Assembly: GCA_019348365.1 (NCBI GenBank)
Contig: JAHWJO010000232.1
Coordinates: forward strand, 1-7,365
Source of the DNA: Armatimonadota bacterium
Lineage (GTDB): Bacteria > Armatimonadota > DTGP01 > JAHWJO01
Length of the DNA: 7,365 bases
Direction: 5' to 3'
A program made the translations under genes and the position numbers. The stretch's first letter is position 1, and each line of letters begins with the position of its first letter. Under the pieces are notes generated by a model, which ran no database searches, had not been told where the DNA came from, and was given only the letters and a program-made list of their open reading frames with translations. Positions 1 to 6,367 of the stretch are shown piece by piece.

Positions 1-532
1 CCACCAGCCAGTGATCCAGCGTCTCCGGCTCGGCTTGAAATACCGGAGAGATGGGGCCGTAGCTCACCGCGAACTCCGCCGGGGGCCCTGAAGAATCATT
101 ACGCGTGCTGCTGAAGAGATTCAGCTCGCCGTCCATGCGATGCGACATCGTCGCCGTGTAACAGGGCTGAAAGAAGAGCTGCCGCGCCGCCGCCGCGACC
201 AGGGGCTGGGACACGTCGGCGCTGAAGAGGTAAATCCCCGGCTTCTGCTCCACCCGGACGCAGGTCCTGAGATTGAGTTGAAGGAAGCTGGAGGCGAACG
301 GGATCGCGGGGACGCTGCGGAGGTGCGCGTTCGCCACGTCCAGCGCGACGATGCTCAACCATGCGCTCCCGTCGTAGGTCTCCAGCTCCAGCCCGTCCGG
401 GAGGAGCGGTTCGATCCGCCCCGGATGTGTGGGCCAGTGGATGAACAGGACCCGGTTCCACTTCTGCTCCATCAGCCAGGGGCCTTCCGGCAGCGGCCAG
501 GGCCGGTGGTCGAATTTATCGGTGATCTTCAT
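1..532 (-). CDS. DUF2071 / YqjF-like family protein, partial at left window edge
   Basis: Reading the minus strand from an ATG at 530-532 gives 177 codons without a stop up to the window edge, so the C-terminus is missing. Seen: the N-terminal block RPWPLPEGPWLMEQKWNRVL (residues 10-29) followed by FIHWP, then EPLLPDGLELETYDGSAWLS (41-60), FLQLNLRTCVR (83-93) and a KPGIYLFSADVSQPL block (97-111). This order matches the DUF2071 family (B. subtilis YqjF type), whose biochemical role is not established; no signal peptide or membrane segment is visible. The start lies inside the end of pdxA (17-nt overlap), so translation is probably coupled. A GGAGGAG sequence lies 14 nt upstream of the ATG (547-553), longer than the usual spacing, and no in-frame alternative start was found just upstream. 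The family call is from remembered conserved blocks, with no database search. I infer a cytosolic protein of unknown function co-transcribed with pdxA. Confidence 0.82.
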   Translation of the reverse strand, partial: MKITDKFDHRPWPLPEGPWLMEQKWNRVLFIHWPTHPGRIEPLLPDGLELETYDGSAWLSIVALDVANAHLRSVPAIPFASSFLQLNLRTCVRVEQKPGIYLFSADVSQPLVAAAARQLFFQPCYTATMSHRMDGELNLFSSTRNDSSGPPAEFAVSYGPISPVFQAEPETLDHWLV

Positions 533-1586
533 CGTCGGTCGTCGGGCTCCTCCGGTGTCTCGCCATCTGCGCCGCCATCAGGATCGCGTCCGCCATACTC
601 TCTGCCCGCGCGATCCCCTTCCCCGCGATTTCAAACGCCGTGCCGTGGTCCACGCTCGTGCGGATAATGGGAAGTCCGAGGCTGATGTTCACGCCGCGCA
701 CGCTGGTCCAGCGTCCGGTTTCGGGGTCCTGCTGGAAGCCGAGCGTCTTCACGGCCACATGGCCCTGGTCGTGGTACATCGCGAGCGCGCCGTCGAACTC
801 CCCGGCGCGAGCGCGCGCGAAAAGCGTATCGCCGGGGTACGGCCCGTGGGCATCGATCTTCTCCCGGCGGGCGGCTTCCACGGCGGGGGCGATCTCGGCG
901 GCGTCCTCCTCCCCGAACAGCCCGCCCTCGCCGGCGTGGGGATTGAGGCCGCAGACTCCGATTTTAGGGTTCCCGATTCCCAGGGCTTTCAACCCTTCGT
1001 GAAAGAGCTGAATCGAGCGGAGAATCCGATCTTTCTTCGCCAGGTCGCACGCCCGTCGAAGCGAGACGTGGGTGCTGTTGTGCGCCACCCTTAACCCCTC
1101 CGCCACCAGGAGCATTCGGGATTCCTTCGCGCCTGTAAGATGGGCAAGCAATTCCGTGTGGCCCGGAAAGGGGCAGCCGGCCCGCTGTAACGCCTCCTTG
1201 TTCACCGGGGCCGTCGCAATTCCGTCGAGCCGCCCCTCCAACGCCAGAGCCGTCGCCGCCTCGATGGCCGCGACCGCCGCTTTCCCCCCCTCCTCGCTCA
1301 CCCGGCCGTACGGGAGCTCCTCCCCGGAGTCTCGCCGGATCTCCAGCAGCGGCGCGATGCTCGGATCGTCCGGGGCATCCTCCGGCGCACGTACGGGCCG
1401 TATCTCCAGCCGCGAACCCACGAGCGCCCTCGCCCGCTCGACCGAACCTTGGCCCCCCACAAGTATTGGGAGGCAATCCGCTCGCACTGTTGGGTCCTCC
1501 AGAGCTTTCAATGCGACTTCCGGCCCGATCCCCGCCGGGTCGCCCAGGGTAATGCCGATACGTGGTTTTGTCATAGATTCACTCAT
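516..1586 (-). CDS. pdxA: PdxA, 4-hydroxythreonine-4-phosphate dehydrogenase (possibly PdxA2-like)
   Basis: NAD-dependent, metal-dependent dehydrogenase of the DXP-dependent PLP pathway. It oxidises 4-phosphohydroxy-L-threonine; the product decarboxylates and is used by PdxJ. The 356 residues are slightly longer than the usual 320-340. Seen: GITLGDPAGIGPE (11-23), TAPVNK (125-130), GHTE (142-145), HNSTHVSL (169-176), GLNPHAGEGG (213-222), GPYPGDT (248-254), YHDQGH (271-276), NISLGLP (300-306) and RTSVDHGTAF (309-318). H173, H217 and H272 match the three metal-binding histidines of E. coli PdxA. About 23 residues separate YHDQG from NISLGLP, against about 12 in E. coli; this longer loop (QQDPETGRWTSVRG) recalls PdxA2 proteins that act on D-threonate/D-erythronate 4-phosphates, so substrate is uncertain. 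No DUF1537-type kinase is visible nearby. The ATG at 1586 is preceded by GAGAGG at 4-nt spacing; an ATG four codons later (1572-1574) would also give a normal N-terminus. It overlaps the next gene by 17 nt and is divergent from the PBP gene. Confidence 0.93.
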   Translation of the reverse strand: MSESMTKPRIGITLGDPAGIGPEVALKALEDPTVRADCLPILVGGQGSVERARALVGSRLEIRPVRAPEDAPDDPSIAPLLEIRRDSGEELPYGRVSEEGGKAAVAAIEAATALALEGRLDGIATAPVNKEALQRAGCPFPGHTELLAHLTGAKESRMLLVAEGLRVAHNSTHVSLRRACDLAKKDRILRSIQLFHEGLKALGIGNPKIGVCGLNPHAGEGGLFGEEDAAEIAPAVEAARREKIDAHGPYPGDTLFARARAGEFDGALAMYHDQGHVAVKTLGFQQDPETGRWTSVRGVNISLGLPIIRTSVDHGTAFEIAGKGIARAESMADAILMAAQMARHRRSPTTDDEDHR

Positions 1587-1600
1587 TCATCCTCTCATTC

Positions 1601-1620
1601 TTATGCATGCTTATGCATGC
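1601..1620. repeat. Perfect 10-bp tandem repeat TTATGCATGC x2 at the pdxA start
   Basis: TTATGCATGC occurs twice without a mismatch and without a gap. Each unit contains the palindromes ATGCAT and GCATGC, so the tract has overlapping dyads with a 10-bp period, about one helical turn. It ends 5 nt upstream of the GAGAGG ribosome-binding site of pdxA (1591-1596) on the minus strand and 14 nt from the start codon. It could be a two-site operator, or the minus-strand CATAAG elements within it could be part of a promoter for pdxA. The repeat is directly visible; a regulatory role is inference. Confidence 0.6.
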
Positions 1621-1679
1621 GGGTACGAGGGGAGTCCGGGGGAGGTCATCAGGAAAAACGGGGACGGCAACCCTATTTC

Positions 1680-1714
1680 TTGACGGTTACCTGCTCGTTA
1701 GCAATAACAACCGT
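1680..1714 (+). promoter_or_regulatory. Candidate sigma70-type promoter with nested dyad, upstream of PBP gene
   Basis: TTGACG at 1680-1685 (five of six to TTGACA), a 17-nt spacer, then AATAAC at 1703-1708 (four of six to TATAAT). This would start transcription near 1715 and leave a leader of about 105 nt before the PBP ATG at 1820. The spacer and flanks carry nested dyads with nearly the same centre: ACGGTT (1683-1688) with AACCGT (1709-1714), and TGCT (1692-1695) with AGCA (1700-1703). That is a common place for a repressor operator. The heptamer TTAGCAA also occurs at 1698-1704 and again at 1728-1734, 30 bp apart. Promoter assignment by eye only. Confidence 0.4.
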
Positions 1715-1780
1715 GCCCACCGTCGTTTTAGCAAACGCCTGTGAAGGGTATCTTAGGTTAGGAACCAAACAGAACTTGTC

Positions 1781-1814
1781 GGGCCTCCTGATCTCCATCA
1801 GGTCCCATGGAGAT
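1781..1814 (+). promoter_or_regulatory. Two competing leader hairpins over the PBP ribosome-binding site
   Basis: The PBP ribosome-binding site is GGAG at 1809-1812, 7 nt before the ATG. It lies in the right arm of a perfect 8-bp stem: ATCTCCAT (1791-1798) pairs with ATGGAGAT (1807-1814) around an 8-nt loop. An alternative hairpin, CCTGAT (1787-1792) with ATCAGG (1797-1802) and a CTCC tetraloop, can be extended by GGG (1781-1783) with CCC (1804-1806). It uses the same bases and would leave the ribosome-binding site free. The two cannot form together. The base pairing is directly visible; that it controls translation is inference. It does not resemble any riboswitch class I know. Confidence 0.4.
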
Positions 1815-1819
1815 ATTCG

Positions 1820-4177
1820 ATGAAAGACTTGACCTTCCCCGGTTACGGCGGAAGTAATCCGACTCCCCGATCCTCCGCCCGCGCCGGTACGCGGTCGCGA
1901 CGGTTTCACTGGAACTGGCGATCCCTTCTGGGATACTTCTCCTTCGTCATGTTCCTCTGCGTGCTGGGGGTCGGTGCTGCAACGGCGGTCTGGTGCATCC
2001 GCGCCCTGAAGGGCTGGGAGCGGGACCTGGCCGCCATCGTCACGTACAAGCCGGGGCAGGCCACGTTCATCTACGCCTCCGACGGGAGCCTGCTCGCCCG
2101 TGTCGCAAAGGAGAACCGCGTCCACGTCCCCATCGACCGCATCCCGGTCGCGCTCCGGAACGCCACCGTCGCGACGGAGGACCGGCGGTTTTGGGAGCAT
2201 TCCGGCGTGGACTTCCGGGGGATGGGCCGCGCGCTCTGGCGGGACATCCAGGCCCAGCGCGCGGCGGAAGGCGGTTCCACCCTCACGATGCAGCTCGTCC
2301 GCAACATCCAGCTCACCCCGGAGAAGACGCTGGAGCGTAAAGTCCGCGAGGCGTTCCTGGCGCTGAACCTGGAACGGGTCTACGAAAAGCCCCGGCTGCT
2401 GGAGATGTACCTGAACCAGGTCTTTTACGGCAGCGGGGCGTACGGCGTGGGCGCGGCGGCCCGCACCTACTTCAATAAGCCGGTGGGGAAGCTGACGGTC
2501 GCGCAGTCCGCGCTGCTCGCGACGCTGCCCCGCCGACCCACCGAGTACAGCCCCTACCGTGACCCGGAAGGCACGTTGAGCCGGAGGAACCGCCTCCTGA
2601 AAGAGATGGCGGCGCAGGGGTACCTCACTCCCAAACAGCTCAATGCGGCGTTGAAGGAGCCGCTGGGGGTCAAGTCGCGGGTGTACCCGTCCGTTAAAGC
2701 TCCCTATTTCGTGGATGCCGTGGTGGACCGCCTCGTGGAGATGTACGGCTCCGAGCAGGTCTACCAGGGCGGGCTACGGGTGTACACCACCGTCAACCCG
2801 AAGCTTCAGGCGCTGGCGGAAAAGGCACTGAAGCAGGGCGTTCACCGGCTGAGGGGACGTAACGTCACGCAGGGCGCGCTGGTCAGCATCGACCCGTTCA
2901 CCCAGGAGGTCAAGGCGCTGGTCGGCGGGGTGGATTACAGGAAGTCCCCCTTCAACCGAGCACTGGCCCTGCGGCAGCCCGGTTCGGTCTTCAAGCCGTT
3001 CGTGTACGCCGCCGCCTTCGATGTGGGCATCTCGCCGCTGGACAAGATCACCGATGCGCCGTTCCGCCTCCGGGTCTGGAACGGCAAGCGGCTGCACGAC
3101 AGGGCATGGAGCCCCAGGAACCACAACCGAAGTTTTGCCGGGAAGACCTCCATCAAGAATGCGTTCGCGCAGTCGATGAACGTCCCCGCCGTAAAACTGG
3201 CCCTGAGCGTGGGCGTCTCGCAGGTAGCGGACACCGCGAGAGCCTGCGGCATCCGGTCCCGCCTGCGGGAGCTTCCTTCCCTGGCGCTGGGCACGTCGGA
3301 GGTGACGCTGCTGGAGACCACCTCCTCCTACGGGACGTTCGCCACGATGGGGACCTGGACCGCACCGAAGCTCATCCGGCGGGTGGAAGACAGCAAAGGG
3401 ACGGTGATGGACCGCTTCGACCAGTTCCCCTCGACGGTGATGGACGCGCTGACCGCTCAGAAAGTCGATTACATCCTCCGAACGGCGGTGATCGGCGGGA
3501 CGGCCAGGATGGTGAACTCCCTCCCGAACGCTCGGGGCAAGACCGGCACCACCCAGGACGACAAGGATGCATGGTTCATCGGCTACACGCCGGAACTGGT
3601 GACGGGCGTCTGGCTCGGAAATGACCGGCCCTCGCGGATGTACCAGATCTGGGGAGGAACGGGCTGCGCTCCCATCTGGAAGAGCTTCATGTCTTCCGCC
3701 CTGAAGTCGTACCCCAAACGCCCGCCGATGATGACGTGGGTACCGCCCAAACCGACTCCCAAATCGAAACCCCAGGAGACGGACTTGATGGTCGCGAGCG
3801 ATCCTGGCACACTCAAGGACTCGCCCGATCTCATTGGCGAGACTCCCGCCCAGGAAGGGGCGGAATGGGAATCTTCCGCGATTCAGGAAGAGTTCTCACC
3901 GCCCGATTCGCAGTCCTTCATCAACGTCCTACCCGCGCGGGAAGAGAGCACTAACACCAGGAAAGTGCGGCTCTGCCCGGAAAGCGGTGAGCTTGCGGTA
4001 ACGAACTGTCCTCACTCTTATCTTGAGACGGTGCTGACCGAGGAGCGCCTTGGGAACTGCTCGATTCACCGCTCAAAGGGAGAGGGCCGGATAGGACAAC
4101 GCCGCGCATCGAGTTCCGAACGCTCGGTAGATACCTGGGAAGAGATGGCCTGGGGGTCTTCCGGACGGAGCGGGTAA
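1820..4177 (+). CDS. Class A penicillin-binding protein (PBP1A-type), bifunctional transglycosylase/transpeptidase
   Basis: Polymerises lipid II into glycan strands and cross-links the peptides on the outer face of the cytoplasmic membrane. Layout of the 785 residues: a basic cytosolic N-terminus, one membrane anchor at about 36-60, a GT51 transglycosylase at about 85-265, a short linker, and a transpeptidase at about 350-630. Seen: EDRRFWEHSGVD with E120, GGSTLTMQLVRN (151-162), RKVREA with the second glutamate E177 (57 residues after the first, as in S. aureus PBP2), and the KPRLLEMYLNQVFYGSGAYG block (190-209). Transpeptidase motifs are intact: SVFK with nucleophile S389, SMN (452-454) and KTGT (574-577). 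There is no OB-type insert like that of E. coli PBP1A. After about 632 comes a Pro/Lys-rich linker and a roughly 130-residue acidic tail with C719, C730 and C747 in a CPESGELAVTNCP pattern. The start has GGAG 7 nt upstream. It is divergent from pdxA and is followed by a 160-nt gap. Confidence 0.96.
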   Translation: MKDLTFPGYGGSNPTPRSSARAGTRSRRFHWNWRSLLGYFSFVMFLCVLGVGAATAVWCIRALKGWERDLAAIVTYKPGQATFIYASDGSLLARVAKENRVHVPIDRIPVALRNATVATEDRRFWEHSGVDFRGMGRALWRDIQAQRAAEGGSTLTMQLVRNIQLTPEKTLERKVREAFLALNLERVYEKPRLLEMYLNQVFYGSGAYGVGAAARTYFNKPVGKLTVAQSALLATLPRRPTEYSPYRDPEGTLSRRNRLLKEMAAQGYLTPKQLNAALKEPLGVKSRVYPSVKAPYFVDAVVDRLVEMYGSEQVYQGGLRVYTTVNPKLQALAEKALKQGVHRLRGRNVTQGALVSIDPFTQEVKALVGGVDYRKSPFNRALALRQPGSVFKPFVYAAAFDVGISPLDKITDAPFRLRVWNGKRLHDRAWSPRNHNRSFAGKTSIKNAFAQSMNVPAVKLALSVGVSQVADTARACGIRSRLRELPSLALGTSEVTLLETTSSYGTFATMGTWTAPKLIRRVEDSKGTVMDRFDQFPSTVMDALTAQKVDYILRTAVIGGTARMVNSLPNARGKTGTTQDDKDAWFIGYTPELVTGVWLGNDRPSRMYQIWGGTGCAPIWKSFMSSALKSYPKRPPMMTWVPPKPTPKSKPQETDLMVASDPGTLKDSPDLIGETPAQEGAEWESSAIQEEFSPPDSQSFINVLPAREESTNTRKVRLCPESGELAVTNCPHSYLETVLTEERLGNCSIHRSKGEGRIGQRRASSSERSVDTWEEMAWGSSGRSG

Positions 4178-4220
4178 ACCGATCTGCGGCAGGAGGCGGG
4201 GGATCTCATTAGCAGCCTAT

Positions 4221-4314
4221 CTCACTATCGAGGGCTTCGTTTGCGCTTGCCCCGGAGGGGGTAAAGAATATCGAGGTGACCCCTTGCTCACTCGATTGCA
4301 AAAATATGGAGTGA
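4221..4314 (+). promoter_or_regulatory. Short repeats and weak promoter-like sequence upstream of the small acidic ORF
   Basis: The 160-nt gap after the PBP gene shows no U-tailed terminator. It holds direct repeats TATCGAGG (4226-4233 and 4269-4276) and CTCACT (4221-4226 and 4287-4292). An inverted repeat, TCACTC (4288-4293) with GAGTGA (4309-4314), ends just before the GAGGAG ribosome-binding site. TTGCGC (4241-4246), a 17-nt spacer and AAGAAT (4264-4269) make a weak promoter match. The repeats suggest separate control of the small ORF, but all elements are short and could be chance. Confidence 0.22.
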
Positions 4315-4337
4315 TCCCCCTATTGAGGAGACCGTGA

Positions 4338-4658
4338 ATGGACCGGACGGATACCAATACTACCCCTGTGACCCAGCAAGATCCTCATGCCACCTTCACC
4401 GGGGATGTCGTGCGGGTCGAAGACGACCCGGAAACCATGGAAGGAGCCACCCCTACCCACGCGGGTGACCTGGAAGTCAACAAGCTACTGGAAGAGGCGC
4501 AGGTCGTGGGAGGATCGGAAAACACCTCCCGGCCGGCGGGTGGCAACGCGGATTCGGAATTGAACCAGGAGACGCTGGATCGCGTTGCGAACACCGACAC
4601 CGCCCAGGAAATGATGGAAAACGAAACTCCGGCGGCCCCCGGCCTTACCTCAACGTAA
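4338..4658 (+). CDS. Small acidic, probably disordered hypothetical protein
   Basis: I do not recognise this 106-residue protein. It is strongly acidic (22 Asp/Glu against 5 Arg/Lys), rich in Thr, Asn, Gln, Ala, Gly and Pro, with no Cys, Trp or Tyr and a single Phe (F20). There is no signal peptide, lipobox or membrane segment. One short amphipathic helix is plausible around LEVNKLLEEAQVV (45-57) and another around ELNQETLDRVANTDTAQEMM (74-93); the rest should be unstructured. Support for a real gene: a clean GAGGAG site 7 nt before the ATG, an upstream gap that fits a promoter, and a strong hairpin directly after the stop. The opposite strand is also open over much of this stretch, but its start lies in the hairpin and it has no comparable ribosome-binding site. 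It sits between the PBP gene and the converging serA operon, so it may be its own transcription unit. Function unknown. Confidence 0.68.
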   Translation: MDRTDTNTTPVTQQDPHATFTGDVVRVEDDPETMEGATPTHAGDLEVNKLLEEAQVVGGSENTSRPAGGNADSELNQETLDRVANTDTAQEMMENETPAAPGLTST

Positions 4659-4667
4659 TCGTCTCGA

Positions 4668-4704
4668 ACGAAGTTCAATGGCCTCGGAGGCCATTGAACT
4701 TCGT
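4668..4704. terminator. Perfect 18-bp hairpin between convergent genes, probable bidirectional terminator
   Basis: The arm ACGAAGTTCAATGGCCTC (4668-4685) and its exact reverse complement (4687-4704) flank a single central G. In RNA the apex would open to a small loop such as CGG. It begins 9 nt after the stop of the acidic ORF and lies 76 nt past the stop of serA on the other strand. No T-run follows on either strand, so it is not a textbook intrinsic terminator. It may stop transcription in both directions, protect 3' ends, or be a protein-binding palindrome. The arms are lower in GC than the surrounding genes. The inverted repeat is certain; its role is inference. Confidence 0.55.
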
Positions 4705-4780
4705 GAGGTGACAGGAGGGAGAGGGGCGCAGAGGTCAGGGGAGATTCCCACCCGTCAAGAAGCAGGAAGGGTTGAGGAGA

Positions 4781-6367
4781 TCAGAACTCGACCAATTTCG
4801 CGTTGATCATCCCTTCCTGCTCCGCCACCTGAGCGACCAGTTCCGGCGGAACGGGGTTGTCCACGTTGAGGATCATCACGGCCTCTTCGCCGCGCCCGGC
4901 GCGGCCCACGTGCATCCCCGCGATATTGATCCCGTTTTCCCCGAGCAGCGATCCCACGCGGCCCACGATCCCCGGCTTGTCGATGTGGCGGCTCATCAGG
5001 GCGTACCCCTGCGGCTCCACGTCCACCCGGTACCCGTCGATCTCGATGATCCGGATGTCCCGCTTCCCGAAGAGCGTGCCGGAGACGATATGGCGGCCCT
5101 TGTCGGTCTGGACCGTCACCCGGATGAGGCTCGCGTAGTCCTCGCTGATCGGAGTCTTGCTCTCCGTGACCTTGATCCCGCGCTGCTCGGCGAGGAGCGG
5201 CGCGTTGACGAACGTGACCGTGCCGCTGCCCAGCATCGGCTCCAGCAGGCCTTTCAAAAGCGAGCGAGTGATGGGGCCGATTTCATGCTCGGCGAGGTCC
5301 CCGGCGTACACCACGTCCACGCTCTCCACGCGGCCTTCGGCCCGCTGCACCTGGAGCCGCCCCACTTTCTCGGCGAGCTGGATGTACGGCTCGATGACGG
5401 AGAGCACTTCCGAGGGGATGAACGGCATATTGACGGCGCTGCGCGCGGGCTTGCCGTCCAGCACGTCCACGATCTGCTCGGCCACGTCCACCGCTACGCC
5501 GATCTGCGCCTCGCGGGTGGACGCGCCCAGATGCGGCGTGAGGATGAGGCGGGGGCACGCGATGAGCGGGCTTTCCGGCGGCAGCGGCTCCTCCTTGAAC
5601 ACGTCCAGCGCCGCCCCGGCGAGCTTCCCGGCGTTCAGCGCTTCCACCAGGTCGTCCTCGCAGATAAGGCCGCCCCGCGCCGCGTTGATCAGGTACGCCG
5701 TCGGCTTCATCTTCTCGAACCGCTCTTTGCAAAGGAGCCGCTGCGTGTCTTTCGTCAGAGGCATGTGGAGCGTGATGAAATCGGCGCGTTCGAGGAGCGG
5801 GTCGAGCTCGTCGATCTCGACCCCCAGCCGGTCCGCCTGCTGCCGGGTGATGAACGGGTCGTAGGCGATGACCCGCATCTCGAACGCGCGGGCGCGCTTC
5901 GCCACTTCCCGGCCGATCTTCCCCAGGCCGATGATGCCGATGGTCTTGCTGTACAGCTCCACCCCCACGAACTGCGACCGCTTCCACTCCCCGGCGCGGA
6001 GGGACGCGACGGCGTCGGGAACGTTGCGGGCCAGCGCGAGGAGGAGCGACCAGGTGTGCTCGCACGCGGCGATGGTGTTCCCTTCCGGGGAGTTCAGCAC
6101 GACGATGCCCCGCTGCGTGGCGGCGGACACATCGATATTGTCCACCCCCACCCCCGCGCGCCCGATCACCCGAAGCTGCTTCGCTGCGTCGAGGATCTCC
6201 GCCGTCACTTTCGTCTCGCTGCGGACGATCAGCCCTTCGGCTTCGGCGATCCGCTCCTTCAGCTCGTCGAGGGGGAGGCTCTTCGCGGCGTCCACTTCGA
6301 GTCCGGCGGCCCGGAGCGTCTCGATCCCCTCCTTGGCGACGGGGTCGGCGATGAGTACCTTCTTCAC
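4781..6367 (-). CDS. serA: SerA, D-3-phosphoglycerate dehydrogenase (type I, with ASB and ACT domains)
   Basis: Cytosolic enzyme of the first committed step of serine synthesis, oxidising 3-phosphoglycerate to 3-phosphohydroxypyruvate with NAD. The 528 residues match the long bacterial form, such as that of M. tuberculosis. Seen: the Rossmann loop GLGKIG (147-152) with D170 as the expected NAD ribose ligand, RAGVGVDNID (70-79), INAARGG with R231, DVFKEEPLP with E260, and TPHLGAS with H279, which together give the Arg/Glu/His catalytic set. An allosteric substrate-binding domain covers about 318-445 and a C-terminal ACT domain about 455-528 (HIDKPGIVGRVGSLLGENGI, 461-480). D463 and N481 fall at positions that, from memory, bind L-serine in the M. 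tuberculosis enzyme, so serine feedback is likely. The start is GTG at 6365-6367, preceded by AAGGAG at 8 nt, and it overlaps the aminotransferase stop by 4 nt (GTGA). It is the last gene of its operon. Confidence 0.97.
   Translation of the reverse strand: MKKVLIADPVAKEGIETLRAAGLEVDAAKSLPLDELKERIAEAEGLIVRSETKVTAEILDAAKQLRVIGRAGVGVDNIDVSAATQRGIVVLNSPEGNTIAACEHTWSLLLALARNVPDAVASLRAGEWKRSQFVGVELYSKTIGIIGLGKIGREVAKRARAFEMRVIAYDPFITRQQADRLGVEIDELDPLLERADFITLHMPLTKDTQRLLCKERFEKMKPTAYLINAARGGLICEDDLVEALNAGKLAGAALDVFKEEPLPPESPLIACPRLILTPHLGASTREAQIGVAVDVAEQIVDVLDGKPARSAVNMPFIPSEVLSVIEPYIQLAEKVGRLQVQRAEGRVESVDVVYAGDLAEHEIGPITRSLLKGLLEPMLGSGTVTFVNAPLLAEQRGIKVTESKTPISEDYASLIRVTVQTDKGRHIVSGTLFGKRDIRIIEIDGYRVDVEPQGYALMSRHIDKPGIVGRVGSLLGENGINIAGMHVGRAGRGEEAVMILNVDNPVPPELVAQVAEQEGMINAKLVEF

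Noticed and set aside
99..461. Minus-strand frame of 120 codons at the left end
   Set aside because: It is another frame of the DUF2071 gene, which shows conserved family blocks over the same bases; the Pro/Arg/Gly-rich product is typical of a shadow.
429..1094. Plus-strand open frame of 221 codons opposite pdxA
   Set aside because: Antisense to the well-supported pdxA gene, without a recognisable motif.
1072..1823. Plus-strand open frames running from inside pdxA across the divergent gap
   Set aside because: They are antisense to pdxA, Ser/Arg/Pro-rich, and cross a region with promoter-like and hairpin features; no domain visible.
4250..4260. CCCC-GGA-GGGG hairpin after the PBP gene as a terminator
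   Set aside because: Only four base pairs and no T-run follows, so it is not supportable as a terminator.
4705..4780. Purine-rich plus-strand stretch before the serA stop
   Set aside because: Compositional skew only; no motif, ORF or repeat pattern that I can support.
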